Origin: JBGPLJ01 sp041486385 | GTDB taxonomy: Bacteria; Pseudomonadota; Gammaproteobacteria; Steroidobacterales; Steroidobacteraceae | Direction: 5' to 3' | NCBI GenBank assembly: GCA_041486385.1 | Contig: JBGPLJ010000031.1 | Location: 1 to 18,886 of the forward strand | DNA length: 18,886 bases | In this document: positions 1 through 8,813 of the stretch, one piece after another | Layout of the letters: each line of letters starts with the position of its first letter | How positions within the stretch are numbered: position 1 is the first letter of the stretch | Position numbers and translations under genes: made by a program | The notes under the pieces: generated by a model | The model's database searches: none | The model's input: only the letters and a program-made list of their open reading frames with translations | Told to the model about the DNA's origin: nothing

Positions 1-2
1 AC

Positions 3-2024
3 AATCTGAACGAAGTCATCGGCGCGTGTCTTGCGCTGATCGATGACCCGAACATGACGCTTGCGGCCCTGATGCAGCACATTCCAGGCCCGGATTTTCC
101 GACCGCCGGCATCATCAACGGCGCGCAGGAAATCGTCGCCGGCTACAAGACCGGCCGCGGACGCCTGTCCGTGCGCGCACGCACGCTGATCGAAGATCTC
201 GACAAGGGCGGCCGCCAGGCGATCGTGGTCACCGAGCTGCCCTATCAGGTCAACAAGGCGCGGCTCATCGAGCGCATCGCCGATCTCGTGCGCAACAAGG
301 AGATCGACGGTATCTCGGAGCTGCGCGACGAGTCGGATAAGGACGGCACGCGGGTGGTGATTGAGCTGAAGCGCGGCGAAGTCGCCGACATCGTGCTCAA
401 CAAGCTCTACAACCAGACGCCGATGGAGACCGTCTTCGGCATCAACATGGTCGCGCTCGTCGATGGCCAGCCGCGCCTGTTGTCGCTCAAGCAGCTTCTC
501 GAAGCGTTTCTGCGCCATCGGCGGGAAGTGGTCACGCGCCGGACGATCTTCGATCTGCGCAAGGCGCGGGAGCGCGCGCATCTGCTGGAAGGTCTTGCGG
601 TGGCGCTCGCCAACATCGATCCGGTGATCGCCCTGATCAAAGCGAGCCCGAATCCGGTGGAAGCGCAGGCCGCGCTCATGGCGCGCCTATGGTCCTGGGG
701 CGCGGTGCCGCAAATGCTCGAGCGCGTGGGAGCCGTGAGCACGCGGCCCGATCGCCTCGGCGCAGAATTTGGCCTGCAGCCGGATGGCTATCGATTATCC
801 GAGTCGCAGGCGCACGCCATTCTCGAGATGCGGCTGCAGCGCCTCACGGGACTTGAGCAGGATAAGATTGTCAGCGAGTTCGGCGAGCTCCTCGAACGCA
901 TCGCGGACCTGCTGAATATTCTCTCGGACCCGGAGCGCTTGCTCAGGGTGATCCGCGCCGAGCTCGCTGAGATTCGCGATACCTACGGCGATAAGCGGCG
1001 CACGGAGATCGTGCACGACGGTTCGGATCTGACGATCGAATACCTGATCGAGCCGCAGGAAGTGGTCGTGACTCTGTCGCACACCGGCTATGCGAAGGCG
1101 CAACCCGTGTCGATGTATCAGGCGCAGCGCCGCGGCGGCCGCGGCAAGGCCGCGACAGCGGTCAAGGACGAGGATTTCGTGGACAAGCTGTTCGTAGCCA
1201 ACACCCACGACACGCTGCTCTGCTTTTCGAGCCATGGCAAAGTCTATTGGCTCAAAGTCTACGAATTGCCGCAGGCCGGCCGTGTTGCGCGCGGCAAACC
1301 CATCGTCAATCTGCTGCCGCTCGTCGAAGGCGAGCGCATCAATGCGATGCTGCCGATCAAGGAGTATGACGACGGCAGCTTTGTCTTCATGGTGACGGCG
1401 CTTGGCACGGTCAAGAAAACGCCGCTATCGGCTTTTTCCCGCCCGCGCACGAGCGGCATCATCGCGGTCGATCTTGGCGCCGACGACAAGCTGGTTGGCG
1501 TGGCACTCACCGATGGGCAGCGTGAAATCATGCTGTTCTCGACCGGCGGCAAGTCCATTCGTTTTCACGAAAACGAAGTGCGCGCCATGGGCCGCGAAGC
1601 GGCGGGTGTCCGGGGCATACGCCTCAGCGATACGCAGCGGGTCAATGCCCTGATCGTCGTCGGCGACGGTCACATCCTGACCGCCTCCGAGCACGGCTTC
1701 GGCAAGCTCACGCCCATGGAAGACTTTCCGCCGCAAGGCCGCGGGGGCCAGGGCGTCATCGCGCTGCAGACGTCGGATCGCAACGGTGAAATGGTTGGAG
1801 CGCTGCAGGTGGTCCATGACGACGAGGTCATGCTGATCACGTCGAGCGGCACCCTCGTGCGTACCCCCGTCAACGAGATTTCGGTCGTGGGCCGCAACAC
1901 GCAGGGTGTGCGTCTCATCCGCATCCCTGAAGGCGAGCGGCTCGTCGGCCTCGAGCGCGTCGCGGCACTGAATGGCGACGCCCCGGAAGCCACGGACACT
2001 GCTGAAACGCCTCCACCGGCCTGA
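3..2024 (+). CDS. gyrA: DNA gyrase subunit A, 5'-truncated by window edge
   Basis: This is subunit A of the type II topoisomerase that introduces negative supercoils; it cuts and rejoins DNA as part of the A2B2 complex. The frame is open from base 3, so the gene enters from outside the window. About 673 codons are present, matching E. coli GyrA from about residue 187, so the catalytic tyrosine and the quinolone-resistance region lie upstream. Visible marks are the tower/coiled-coil part (HRREVVTRRTIFDLRKAR, followed by ALANIDPVIALI), the GyrA box QRRGGRGK at 1125-1148, and the C-terminal beta-pinwheel blades with GVRGIRL and VGRNTQGVRLIR. The GyrA box separates gyrase from ParC. The tail after the last blade is short and only mildly acidic compared with the long acidic E. 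coli tail. serC follows after 59 bp, as is common in Gammaproteobacteria. No intrinsic terminator is visible between them. Confidence 0.98.
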   Translation, partial: NLNEVIGACLALIDDPNMTLAALMQHIPGPDFPTAGIINGAQEIVAGYKTGRGRLSVRARTLIEDLDKGGRQAIVVTELPYQVNKARLIERIADLVRNKEIDGISELRDESDKDGTRVVIELKRGEVADIVLNKLYNQTPMETVFGINMVALVDGQPRLLSLKQLLEAFLRHRREVVTRRTIFDLRKARERAHLLEGLAVALANIDPVIALIKASPNPVEAQAALMARLWSWGAVPQMLERVGAVSTRPDRLGAEFGLQPDGYRLSESQAHAILEMRLQRLTGLEQDKIVSEFGELLERIADLLNILSDPERLLRVIRAELAEIRDTYGDKRRTEIVHDGSDLTIEYLIEPQEVVVTLSHTGYAKAQPVSMYQAQRRGGRGKAATAVKDEDFVDKLFVANTHDTLLCFSSHGKVYWLKVYELPQAGRVARGKPIVNLLPLVEGERINAMLPIKEYDDGSFVFMVTALGTVKKTPLSAFSRPRTSGIIAVDLGADDKLVGVALTDGQREIMLFSTGGKSIRFHENEVRAMGREAAGVRGIRLSDTQRVNALIVVGDGHILTASEHGFGKLTPMEDFPPQGRGGQGVIALQTSDRNGEMVGALQVVHDDEVMLITSSGTLVRTPVNEISVVGRNTQGVRLIRIPEGERLVGLERVAALNGDAPEATDTAETPPPA

Positions 2025-2083
2025 TACCATCCGCCGGTCCCCCGTTTCGTCCCCTTATCGATCACACTTCGTAAGGATTGCGG

Positions 2084-3160
2084 ATGCGCGTGTTCAATTT
2101 CAGCGCCGGCCCTGCGGCGCTACCCTTGGAGGTTCTGGAGCAAGCTCGCGCCGAAATGACCGACTGGAACGCCAGCGGCATGTCGGTGATGGAGGTGAGT
2201 CACCGCTCAAAAGCGTTCGTCGCGGCGGCCCAGACCGCGGAGGCGGATCTGCGGGAGCTCCTCAAGGTTCCGACGAACTACAAAGTGCTGTTCGTGCAAG
2301 GAGGCGCCACCGGCCAGTTTTCCGCGGTGCCGCTGAACCTTGCCTCCGCGGAATCGACGGTTGACTACGTGAACACAGGTCAGTGGTCGAAGAAGGCGAT
2401 CGGCGAAGCGAAGCGCTACGCTCGCGTCAATGTAGTGGCCGATGCAGCCGACTCCAACTACACCGCTATCCCGCCGGAAGCGACCTGGAAGCGTTCGTCG
2501 CAGGCGGTGTACCTGCACTACACGCCGAACGAGACGATCGGTGGTGTCGAATTCCCATTTATCCCCGGCGGCTCAACCCCACTGGTTGCCGACATGAGCT
2601 CAACCCTCCTGTCGCGCCCCCTCGATGTCGGCCGCTTTGGTCTCATCTATGCCGGCGCGCAAAAGAACATCGGGCCGTCCGGCATCACGGTGGTGATCGT
2701 GCGCGACGATCTCATCGGCAAGGCGCGGCCCGGCACGCCGATGGTATTTGATTACAAGGCGATGGCCGATGATGGCTCGATGCTCAACACGCCGCCGACA
2801 TTCGGCTGGTACATTGCCGGGCTCGTGTTCAAGTGGCTGAAGGCCAAGGGTGGCCTCGCAGCGATGGCCACGCAGAATCGCGCGAAGGCCGAGCGACTCT
2901 ACGGCTACATCGACGCTTCAGGTTTCTACGCCAATCCGGTGGCGCGCGATTGCCGCTCCTGGATGAATGTGCCGTTCACGGTCCCGAGACCTGAATTCGA
3001 GAAGAAGTTCTGCGAGGAAGCGCGGGCCGCGGGCCTCACGCATCTCGAGGGACACCGTTCGGTCGGCGGCATGCGCGCGAGTCTCTATAACGCCATGCCG
3101 ATCGCCGGAGTCGATGCGCTCATCGCCTTCATGCGCGAGTTTGCGCGCAAGAACGGCTAG
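2084..3160 (+). CDS. serC: phosphoserine aminotransferase
   Basis: SerC is a PLP enzyme that transaminates 3-phosphohydroxypyruvate to phosphoserine in serine synthesis; in many bacteria it also acts in pyridoxine synthesis. The 358-residue product compares with 362 in E. coli. It begins MRVFNFSAGPAALP, has HYTPNETIGG near residue 145, and carries the PLP lysine at about K194 in GAQKNIGPSG. The C-terminal GGMRASLYNAM is also typical. A TTG two codons upstream (2078) keeps the frame open, but the ATG at 2084 gives the family N-terminus and sits 6 nt after an AAGGA Shine-Dalgarno (2073-2077). serA follows after 28 bp, so the two serine enzymes are probably co-transcribed. Confidence 0.97.
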   Translation: MRVFNFSAGPAALPLEVLEQARAEMTDWNASGMSVMEVSHRSKAFVAAAQTAEADLRELLKVPTNYKVLFVQGGATGQFSAVPLNLASAESTVDYVNTGQWSKKAIGEAKRYARVNVVADAADSNYTAIPPEATWKRSSQAVYLHYTPNETIGGVEFPFIPGGSTPLVADMSSTLLSRPLDVGRFGLIYAGAQKNIGPSGITVVIVRDDLIGKARPGTPMVFDYKAMADDGSMLNTPPTFGWYIAGLVFKWLKAKGGLAAMATQNRAKAERLYGYIDASGFYANPVARDCRSWMNVPFTVPRPEFEKKFCEEARAAGLTHLEGHRSVGGMRASLYNAMPIAGVDALIAFMREFARKNG

Positions 3161-3188
3161 CGCAGAAGCAGCGGAACCAGGACTCACG

Positions 3189-4358
3189 ATGCTATTTCGA
3201 ATTCTCACGCTGAACAGCATTTCACCGCTCGGCCTCGAACGTTTTCCGGGCGATCGCTTTGAGGTCGGAGCGAAAATCGATGCGCCGGATGCCATCCTCG
3301 TGCGCTCCGCCGATATGCATAAACTCAAGGTGGGCGACAGCGTCATGGCAGTCGGCCGCGCAGGGGCGGGTACCAACAACATTCCGGTCGCGGCGTACAG
3401 CAAACGGGGCATACCGGTGTTCAATGCGCCGGGCGCGAATGCCAATGCCGTGAAAGAACTCGTGCTTGCCGGCATGTTCCTGGCAGCGCGCAACATCTGC
3501 CAGGCGTGGGCTCATACCCGCGAGCTCAAGGGCGATGATCATGCGCTCGAGGAGCAGGTCGAGCAGGGCAAGAAGAAGTTCGTCGGCTTTGAACTGCCTG
3601 GACGCACGCTCGGTGTGGTTGGCCTTGGTGCGATTGGTGTCGAAGTCGCCAACGCCGCGCTCGGCCTGCGCATGAAAGTGCTGGGCTACGATCCGCAGAT
3701 CACCGTGCAGCGCGCATGGCAGCTGTCATCGGCCGTGGAGCAGGCGATGTCGCTCGACGATCTGTTCGCGCGCGCGGACATCATCAGCGTGCATGTGCCG
3801 CTCAATGACGCGACCCGCGGTCTCGTGAACGCCGCGCGCATCCGCGTGATGAAGCAGGGCGCGGTGGTGCTCAACTTTTCGCGTGCCCCGATCGTCGATG
3901 AAGCCGCGGTGCTTGCGGCGCTCGACAGCGAAAAGCTCGCGGCGTACGTCTGCGACTTTCCCACCCATCAGAACAAGGAACATCCGCGGGTCATCGCGCT
4001 GCCCCATCTCGGAGCCTCCACCAACGAGGCCGAGGAGAACTGCGCGATCATGGTCGCCGACACGGTGCGCGACTATCTCGAGAACGGCAACGTCCGCCAC
4101 TCGGTGAATTTTCCGGAAGCGATGATGCCGCGGGTTCCCGGGACGTTCCGTTTGTCGATCGTCAACGAGAACGTGCCGAACATGGTCGGCCAGATCTCCA
4201 CCTGCCTCGCGAATGCGAAACTCAACATCGCGGACCTCCTCAACAAATCGCGCGGCGAACTTGCCTATACCGTGATCGATACCGACGCGCCGATCAGTGC
4301 CGGGGTACTTACAGCCATTCGCGCAATCAGCGGCGTACTGGCCGCCCGCATTGTTTAG
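3189..4358 (+). CDS. serA: D-3-phosphoglycerate dehydrogenase, short ACT-containing form
   Basis: SerA oxidises 3-phosphoglycerate with NAD to 3-phosphohydroxypyruvate, the substrate of the SerC encoded just upstream. The 389 residues comprise a substrate-binding region, a Rossmann domain with GLGAIG at 145-150, the 2-hydroxyacid dehydrogenase catalytic Arg at R232 (NFSRAPIVDE) and His at H273 (LPHLGAST), and a C-terminal ACT domain (about 318-389, RLSIVNENVPNMVGQIS), which usually senses serine. The start at 3189 has an AGGA Shine-Dalgarno at 3179-3182; the frame stays open upstream inside serC, but that part shows no homology. The DVFxTEP segment that carries the catalytic Glu in E. coli SerA reads CDFPTHQ here, placing His260 at the Glu position. 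From memory, short forms of this family often vary there. Assignment to serA rather than another hydroxyacid dehydrogenase rests on the ACT domain and on serC next door. Confidence 0.9.
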   Translation: MLFRILTLNSISPLGLERFPGDRFEVGAKIDAPDAILVRSADMHKLKVGDSVMAVGRAGAGTNNIPVAAYSKRGIPVFNAPGANANAVKELVLAGMFLAARNICQAWAHTRELKGDDHALEEQVEQGKKKFVGFELPGRTLGVVGLGAIGVEVANAALGLRMKVLGYDPQITVQRAWQLSSAVEQAMSLDDLFARADIISVHVPLNDATRGLVNAARIRVMKQGAVVLNFSRAPIVDEAAVLAALDSEKLAAYVCDFPTHQNKEHPRVIALPHLGASTNEAEENCAIMVADTVRDYLENGNVRHSVNFPEAMMPRVPGTFRLSIVNENVPNMVGQISTCLANAKLNIADLLNKSRGELAYTVIDTDAPISAGVLTAIRAISGVLAARIV

Positions 4359-4385
4359 TATTGTCGCCAGCATTCGCGCAAGAAC

Positions 4386-5507
4386 ATGGTCCGCAAGAAG
4401 AAGCTAGCGCCGACACCTGCCACGCGACCCGCGCTCGAGGAGATTCGCGCGCGGATCGACGCGGTCGATGCGCGCATTCATGAGTTGATCAGCGAGCGGG
4501 CGCGCTACGCACAGGCTGTCGGCATCTCCAAAGGAGCGGCGGGGCGCACGGTCGACTTCTACCGTCCGGAGCGTGAAGCTGAAGTGCTGCGCAAGGCCCT
4601 GGCCCGCAACAAGGGACCGTTGCGCGACGAGGAGATCCTGCGCCTCTTCAGGGAAATCATGTCGGCGTGCCTCGCGCAGCAGGAACCGCTCAAGGTGGCC
4701 TTCCTCGGTCCTGAAGGTACTTTCACGCAGGCCGCGGTGCTCAAGCATTTCGGCCACTCGGTGCGCGCGCTGCCGCTGCCCGGTACGCGCGAAGTCTTCC
4801 ATGAAGTCGAATCGAGCGCCGCCGACTTCGGCGTCGTCCCAGTGGAGAATTCGACCGAAGGTACGGTCAGCCATACGCTCGACATGTTCCTGCGATCGCC
4901 GCTCAAGATCTGCGGCGAAATCGAGCTGCGAATCCATCAGCACTTGATGGGCTCGATGGACTCGCTCATGGGCGTCAAACGCATTTGCGCGCATCAGCAG
5001 TCGCTCGCCCAGTGCCGCGAATGGCTCGATGAGCACCTGCCGGAAGTCGAGCGCGTGGCAGTCTCCAGTAACGCCGAGGGCGCGCGCCGCGCGCGCGACG
5101 AGAAGGGCACCGCCGCGATCGCCGGCCAGGCGGCCGCTGAAGTCTACGGTCTCACCGTTCTGGCGACGGACATTGAAGATCGGCCGGACAACACCACCCG
5201 TTTTCTCGTGGTAGGCCGCAAGCTTTTCGCGCCGAGCGGCAAGGACAAGACGACGATTCTGGTGACCGCCGCGCATACCGACGCGCCCGGGGCGCTCTAT
5301 CGATTGCTGCAGCCCATTGCCCGTAACAAGATCAGCATGACCCGCATCGAGTCGCGGCCGTCGCAGCGGCGCAAATGGGAGTATGTGTTCTTCATCGACC
5401 TGGAAGGCCATGCGGAAGACAAGCCCGTGAAGCGCGCATTCACAGAGCTGCGCAAGCGCGCTGAGCTCTTCAGGATCCTCGGCTCGTATCCCGTCGCGGT
5501 GATATAA
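4386..5507 (+). CDS. pheA: bifunctional chorismate mutase / prephenate dehydratase (P-protein)
   Basis: PheA converts chorismate to prephenate and then to phenylpyruvate, the committed steps to phenylalanine. The 373-residue protein (386 in E. coli) has three parts in order. An AroQ-type chorismate mutase lies at about 16-100 (LEEIRARIDAVDARIHELISERARYA). The dehydratase spans about 103-280 with VAFLGPEGTFTQ, ENSTEGTVSHTLD and the catalytic TRF at 271-273. The ACT domain at about 290-373 has GAL (302-304) and ESRP (322-325), the phenylalanine-binding feedback motifs. The ATG at 4386 has no good Shine-Dalgarno, and only 27 bp separate it from the serA stop, so translational coupling to serA is likely. 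The N-terminus is basic (MVRKKK), an extension before the mutase. Confidence 0.97.
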   Translation: MVRKKKLAPTPATRPALEEIRARIDAVDARIHELISERARYAQAVGISKGAAGRTVDFYRPEREAEVLRKALARNKGPLRDEEILRLFREIMSACLAQQEPLKVAFLGPEGTFTQAAVLKHFGHSVRALPLPGTREVFHEVESSAADFGVVPVENSTEGTVSHTLDMFLRSPLKICGEIELRIHQHLMGSMDSLMGVKRICAHQQSLAQCREWLDEHLPEVERVAVSSNAEGARRARDEKGTAAIAGQAAAEVYGLTVLATDIEDRPDNTTRFLVVGRKLFAPSGKDKTTILVTAAHTDAPGALYRLLQPIARNKISMTRIESRPSQRRKWEYVFFIDLEGHAEDKPVKRAFTELRKRAELFRILGSYPVAVI

Positions 5508-5548
5508 GACGGCGGTGCTTTCTTGAGCTCGACGCCGATCCGCGCGCC

Positions 5549-6676
5549 ATGACCACGGACTTTCGCAAACTCGCCGCACCGGCCGTTCTCGGCCTCTCGG
5601 CCTATGTGCCAGGCAAACCGCTGAGCGAACTCGAGCGCGAATACGGCATTCACGACAGCGTGAAACTGGCGTCGAACGAGAATCCGCTCGGACCCTCGCC
5701 GCGCGCCGTGCAGGCCGCGACGGCGGCGCTCAGTACCATTCGGCTCTACCCGGATGGCAACGGTCACGAACTGCGTCAGGCGCTCGCGCGCCATCACGCC
5801 ATCGCGCCCGAGTGCATTACGCTCGGCAACGGCTCCAACGATCTGCTCGTGATGCTCGCCGAGGCCTTTCTCGTGCCTGGAGTCGAGGCGGCGATGTCGG
5901 AGTATTGCTTCCAGGTCTTCCCGCTGGTCGCGCAGGCGACGGGCGCGGTTGTCGCCATTGCTCCGGCAAAACCGCACAACGCGGCCATGCCGTTGGGCCA
6001 CGATCTCAAGGCGCTACGAGCCGTCGTCAACGAACGCACGCGCCTCGTGTTCATCGCGAACCCCAACAACCCCACGGGCACCTGGCTAGCGCCAGGCGAA
6101 CTGCGAAGTTTCATCGAAGCGCTGCCCGCAACCACGCTGGTGGTCCTCGACGAGGCGTATCACGACTATGCGCGCGAGGTCGATTGCCCGGACGCGAGCA
6201 CCTGGCTCCGCGATTTTCCAAACCTCGTCGTCCTCAGAACTTTTTCGAAAGCCTACGGCCTCGCCGGCTTGCGCGTTGGCTATGCGTTGTCGCATCCGGT
6301 CGTCGCGGAACTTCTGAATCGCGTGCGGCAACCCTTCAATGTCAGCAGCGTCAGTCTCGCGGCTGCCAGCGCGGCGCTTGGCGATCGCGCCCATCTGGAA
6401 GAGGTGGTGACGCTGAATCATGCGGGAGTCGAACGCCTGACTGAGGGCTGCCGTGCACTCGGCATCACCTGCTTGCCATCGGCTGGAAATTTCGTGCTCA
6501 TCGACCTCGGCCGCCCCGCCGCGCGCATCTATGAGGCGCTGTTGCGCACCGGCGTGATCGTACGGCCGATGGCGCCTTACGGATTGCCGAATTGCCTGCG
6601 AATATCGACGGGTACGGCGGCACAGAACGAGCGCTGCATCAAAGCACTGGCGGACGCGCTTGGGAGCGCGGTATGA
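5549..6676 (+). CDS. hisC: histidinol-phosphate aminotransferase
   Basis: This is a fold-type I PLP aminotransferase that converts imidazole-acetol phosphate to histidinol phosphate in histidine synthesis. In relatives, the copy in this pheA-aroA context often also accepts aromatic 2-oxo acids, so a second role in phenylalanine or tyrosine transamination is plausible. The 375 residues show ASNENPLGPSP (41-51), YPDG (67-70), NPNNPTG (171-177), LDEAYHDY with the PLP-contacting Asp, and TFSKAYGLAGLRVGY with the Schiff-base lysine at K234. No clear Shine-Dalgarno precedes the ATG at 5549. The stop overlaps the aroA start by four bases (ATGA, 6673-6676), so the two are translationally coupled. Another hisC copy may exist in the his operon elsewhere. 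Confidence 0.93.
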   Translation: MTTDFRKLAAPAVLGLSAYVPGKPLSELEREYGIHDSVKLASNENPLGPSPRAVQAATAALSTIRLYPDGNGHELRQALARHHAIAPECITLGNGSNDLLVMLAEAFLVPGVEAAMSEYCFQVFPLVAQATGAVVAIAPAKPHNAAMPLGHDLKALRAVVNERTRLVFIANPNNPTGTWLAPGELRSFIEALPATTLVVLDEAYHDYAREVDCPDASTWLRDFPNLVVLRTFSKAYGLAGLRVGYALSHPVVAELLNRVRQPFNVSSVSLAAASAALGDRAHLEEVVTLNHAGVERLTEGCRALGITCLPSAGNFVLIDLGRPAARIYEALLRTGVIVRPMAPYGLPNCLRISTGTAAQNERCIKALADALGSAV

Positions 6677-8007
6677 GCGTGGCGGAACGCGGCGTCGCCG
6701 GGCGCACTCCCTCCTATATCGCAAGTCCGGTTCGCAAACTTTCCGGGCGCCTGCGTGTTCCGGGTGACAAATCGATCTCGCACCGTGCGCTGATGCTCGC
6801 CGGTATTGCGCAAGGGCGCACACGAATCACCGGATTTCTCGACAGCGAGGACTGTCTCGCGACTCTGGGCGCCTTGCGCGCAATGGCCGTGCGTACGGAG
6901 CGCCCTGATGCGACAACGGTGGTAGTTGAAGGCGCCGGCATGCACGGTCTGCGGGCGCCGGCTGGCGATCTCGACATGGGCAACGCGGGAACGGCGATGC
7001 GTCTTTATCTCGGGCTCTTGAGCGGTCAGTCGTTCGCGTCGCGTCTGGTCGGCGATCCGTCGCTCAGCCGGCGGCCGATGGAGCGCGTCGCAGCGCCTTT
7101 GCGTTCCATGGGCGCGCGCATCGATACGACGGAGGGGCATGCGCCGGTGGTCATTCACGGCGGCCAAAGATTGCATGGCATACGGTATGAGCTGCCAGTT
7201 GCGAGCGCGCAGGTGAAATCCGCCGTGTTGCTCGCCGGCCTCTATGCGCAGGGCAGTACCGAAGTCGTCGAACCCACGCCGACGCGTGATCACACGGAGC
7301 GCATGTTGCGCGGATTCGGCGTCGAGGTGGTGCAGCAAGGCCGTGCGGCACGAGTCGCCGGGCCGGCAAGGCTGCGCGCGAGCGACGTTGGGGTGCCAGC
7401 GGATTTTTCCTCTGCCGCATTCTTCCTCGTCGGCGGTTGCCTCGCTGCGGAAGGCGAGCTGCGCCTCGAGCACGTCGGCATGAATCCAACCCGCACGGGC
7501 TTGCTGCAAATTCTGCTCGGCATGGGCGCGGACATCACGGTCGAGAATGAGCGCGAGAGCGGCGGTGAACCCATCGCTGACCTGGTGGTGCGGCCGAGTG
7601 CGCTGCGCGGCATTGACGTGCCACGCGCGCTGGTGCCGCTTGCGATCGATGAATTTCCCGTACTGTTCGTCGCGGCGGCTTGCGCTCGCGGGGAAACGCT
7701 CGTCAGCGGAGCTGAGGAGTTGCGGGTGAAGGAGAGCGATCGCATCGCGGTGATGGCAAAGGGGCTCAAGCAGCTTGGGGCGGACGTCGAAGCGCTGCCC
7801 GACGGCATGCGTATCCGGGGCGGCGGACTCACGGGCGGGGCGATCGATAGCGGTGGCGATCACCGGATCGCGATGTCCTTTGCAATCGCAAGTCTGCGGG
7901 CGAGCGGACCGATCCAGATAGCGGATACCGCGAATGTCGCGACGTCGTTCCCGGGATTTGTGGACCTGGCGCGCCAGGCCGGACTGAACATTGAGGCGCG
8001 AGGCTGA
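6673..8007 (+). CDS. aroA: 3-phosphoshikimate 1-carboxyvinyltransferase (EPSP synthase)
   Basis: AroA joins shikimate-3-phosphate and phosphoenolpyruvate to EPSP, the step before chorismate and thus before PheA. The 444-residue product shows VPGDKSISHR (about 29-38), NAGTAMR (104-110), GDPSLSRRPM (127-136), ASAQVKSAVLLAGL (177-190), MNPTRTG (270-276), RVKESDRI (351-358) and DHRIAMS (396-402). The GDKSISHR start and the SRRPM segment resemble class II EPSPS and the AroA half of pseudomonad TyrA-AroA fusions more than E. coli AroA. The glycine of NAGTAMR is retained, where the tolerant CP4 enzyme has alanine. The start at 6673 overlaps the hisC stop as ATGA; the frame is open further up inside hisC, but residues before MSVAERG have no family match. 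Unlike in Pseudomonas, no tyrA part is fused or adjacent. Confidence 0.97.
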   Translation: MSVAERGVAGRTPSYIASPVRKLSGRLRVPGDKSISHRALMLAGIAQGRTRITGFLDSEDCLATLGALRAMAVRTERPDATTVVVEGAGMHGLRAPAGDLDMGNAGTAMRLYLGLLSGQSFASRLVGDPSLSRRPMERVAAPLRSMGARIDTTEGHAPVVIHGGQRLHGIRYELPVASAQVKSAVLLAGLYAQGSTEVVEPTPTRDHTERMLRGFGVEVVQQGRAARVAGPARLRASDVGVPADFSSAAFFLVGGCLAAEGELRLEHVGMNPTRTGLLQILLGMGADITVENERESGGEPIADLVVRPSALRGIDVPRALVPLAIDEFPVLFVAAACARGETLVSGAEELRVKESDRIAVMAKGLKQLGADVEALPDGMRIRGGGLTGGAIDSGGDHRIAMSFAIASLRASGPIQIADTANVATSFPGFVDLARQAGLNIEARG

Positions 8008-8010
8008 TTC

Positions 8011-8712
8011 ATGGCGGCAGCCGCATCCGGATCGACCGCTGGCGTCCCCGTCATTGCGATCGACGGTCCGAGCGGCTCCGGCAAGGGAACGATCGCACGT
8101 GCCGTGGCGAGCAAGCTCGGCTGGCATCTGCTCGACAGCGGCGCCCTGTATCGCCTGTGCGCGCTTGCGAGCCGCGCGGCGGGCATTGATTTCACCGACG
8201 CGGATCGGGTCGCCCGGATTGCCGCCAATATGGACGCCCAATTCACATCCACTGCGGAGGGGGAGGAGCGGATTCTGCTCGCTGGCCACGATGTAACCCG
8301 CGACCTGCGCTCCGAGGAGTCGGGTAAAGCCGCATCCATCGTCGCACAGCACCCGGGTGTCCGTGAGGCGCTGGTTGGGCGCCAGCGCGCCTTCGCGCGC
8401 CCCCCGGGCCTGGTGGCCGACGGGCGCGACATGGGTACCGTCATCTTCCCAACCGCAGGGCTCAAGGTGTTTCTGACCGCTACCGCCGAAGAGAGGGCCC
8501 TGCGCCGCTATAAGCAGTTGAAGGACAAGGGTATTGATGCTAGCCTTGCCGCCCTTTTTTTGGAGATAGCAGAGCGCGACAGGCGCGACTCGACACGGGC
8601 GGTCGCTCCGCTCCGTCCGAGTGAGACGGCCGTCGTTCTCGACTCGACTCAACTCAGCATCCCGGAGGTTGTTGAGCGCGTGTTGGGGCTGGCGAAGGAA
8701 AGAGGTTTTTAA
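8011..8712 (+). CDS. cmk: cytidylate kinase
   Basis: Cmk phosphorylates CMP and dCMP with ATP in pyrimidine nucleotide supply and recycling. The 233 residues (227 in E. coli) show the P-loop GPSGSGKGT (19-27), LDSGALYR, VADGRDMGTVIFP and the C-terminal LDSTQLSIPEVVERVL. The ATG at 8011 follows the aroA stop by three bases, with GAGG stretches at 7994-7997 and 7999-8002 as ribosome-binding candidates. The first eleven residues, rich in Ala, Ser and Gly, are an extension before the kinase fold. Its position directly before rpsA is conserved across Gammaproteobacteria, where rpsA is partly transcribed from upstream of cmk. Confidence 0.97.
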   Translation: MAAAASGSTAGVPVIAIDGPSGSGKGTIARAVASKLGWHLLDSGALYRLCALASRAAGIDFTDADRVARIAANMDAQFTSTAEGEERILLAGHDVTRDLRSEESGKAASIVAQHPGVREALVGRQRAFARPPGLVADGRDMGTVIFPTAGLKVFLTATAEERALRRYKQLKDKGIDASLAALFLEIAERDRRDSTRAVAPLRPSETAVVLDSTQLSIPEVVERVLGLAKERGF

Positions 8713-8715
8713 GGC

Positions 8716-8740
8716 GGGACCGGCAGGAGAGCCAAGTCCC
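8716..8740 (+). promoter_or_regulatory. hairpin after cmk with a T-rich 3' flank, possible attenuator
   Basis: The arms GGGAC (8716-8720) and GTCCC (8736-8740) pair, and inside them GGC (8722-8724) pairs with GCC (8731-8733), leaving an AGGAGA loop. TTTTGTGTTT follows at 8741-8750. This could be a weak intrinsic terminator that lets part of the cmk transcripts run into rpsA. It could also be an S1-leader element with a GGA loop, as in E. coli rpsA mRNA. The structure is read from sequence; the function is inferred. Confidence 0.45.
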
Positions 8741-8795
8741 TTTTGTGTTTCCCCTCGACCGGCTGGATTGCCGTTTAGGGCCACGTCAAAAGCAT

Positions 8796-8813
8796 GGCAG
8801 CAAAAATGCTGCC
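8796..8813 (+). promoter_or_regulatory. rpsA leader hairpin upstream of a start without Shine-Dalgarno
   Basis: A perfect 7-bp stem, GGCAGCA (8796-8802) with TGCTGCC (8807-8813), encloses an AAAA loop and ends 21 nt before the rpsA ATG at 8835. Between stem and start there is only a weak GGA (8815-8817) and an AATC-rich stretch. E. coli rpsA is known to have a folded leader with no good Shine-Dalgarno, recognised by S1 itself for autogenous control. The layout here fits that, by inference. Confidence 0.55.

Noticed and set aside
4404..5579. A 391-codon minus-strand open frame opposite pheA
   Set aside because: It lies fully under pheA, shows no known motif, and has the composition of an antisense shadow.
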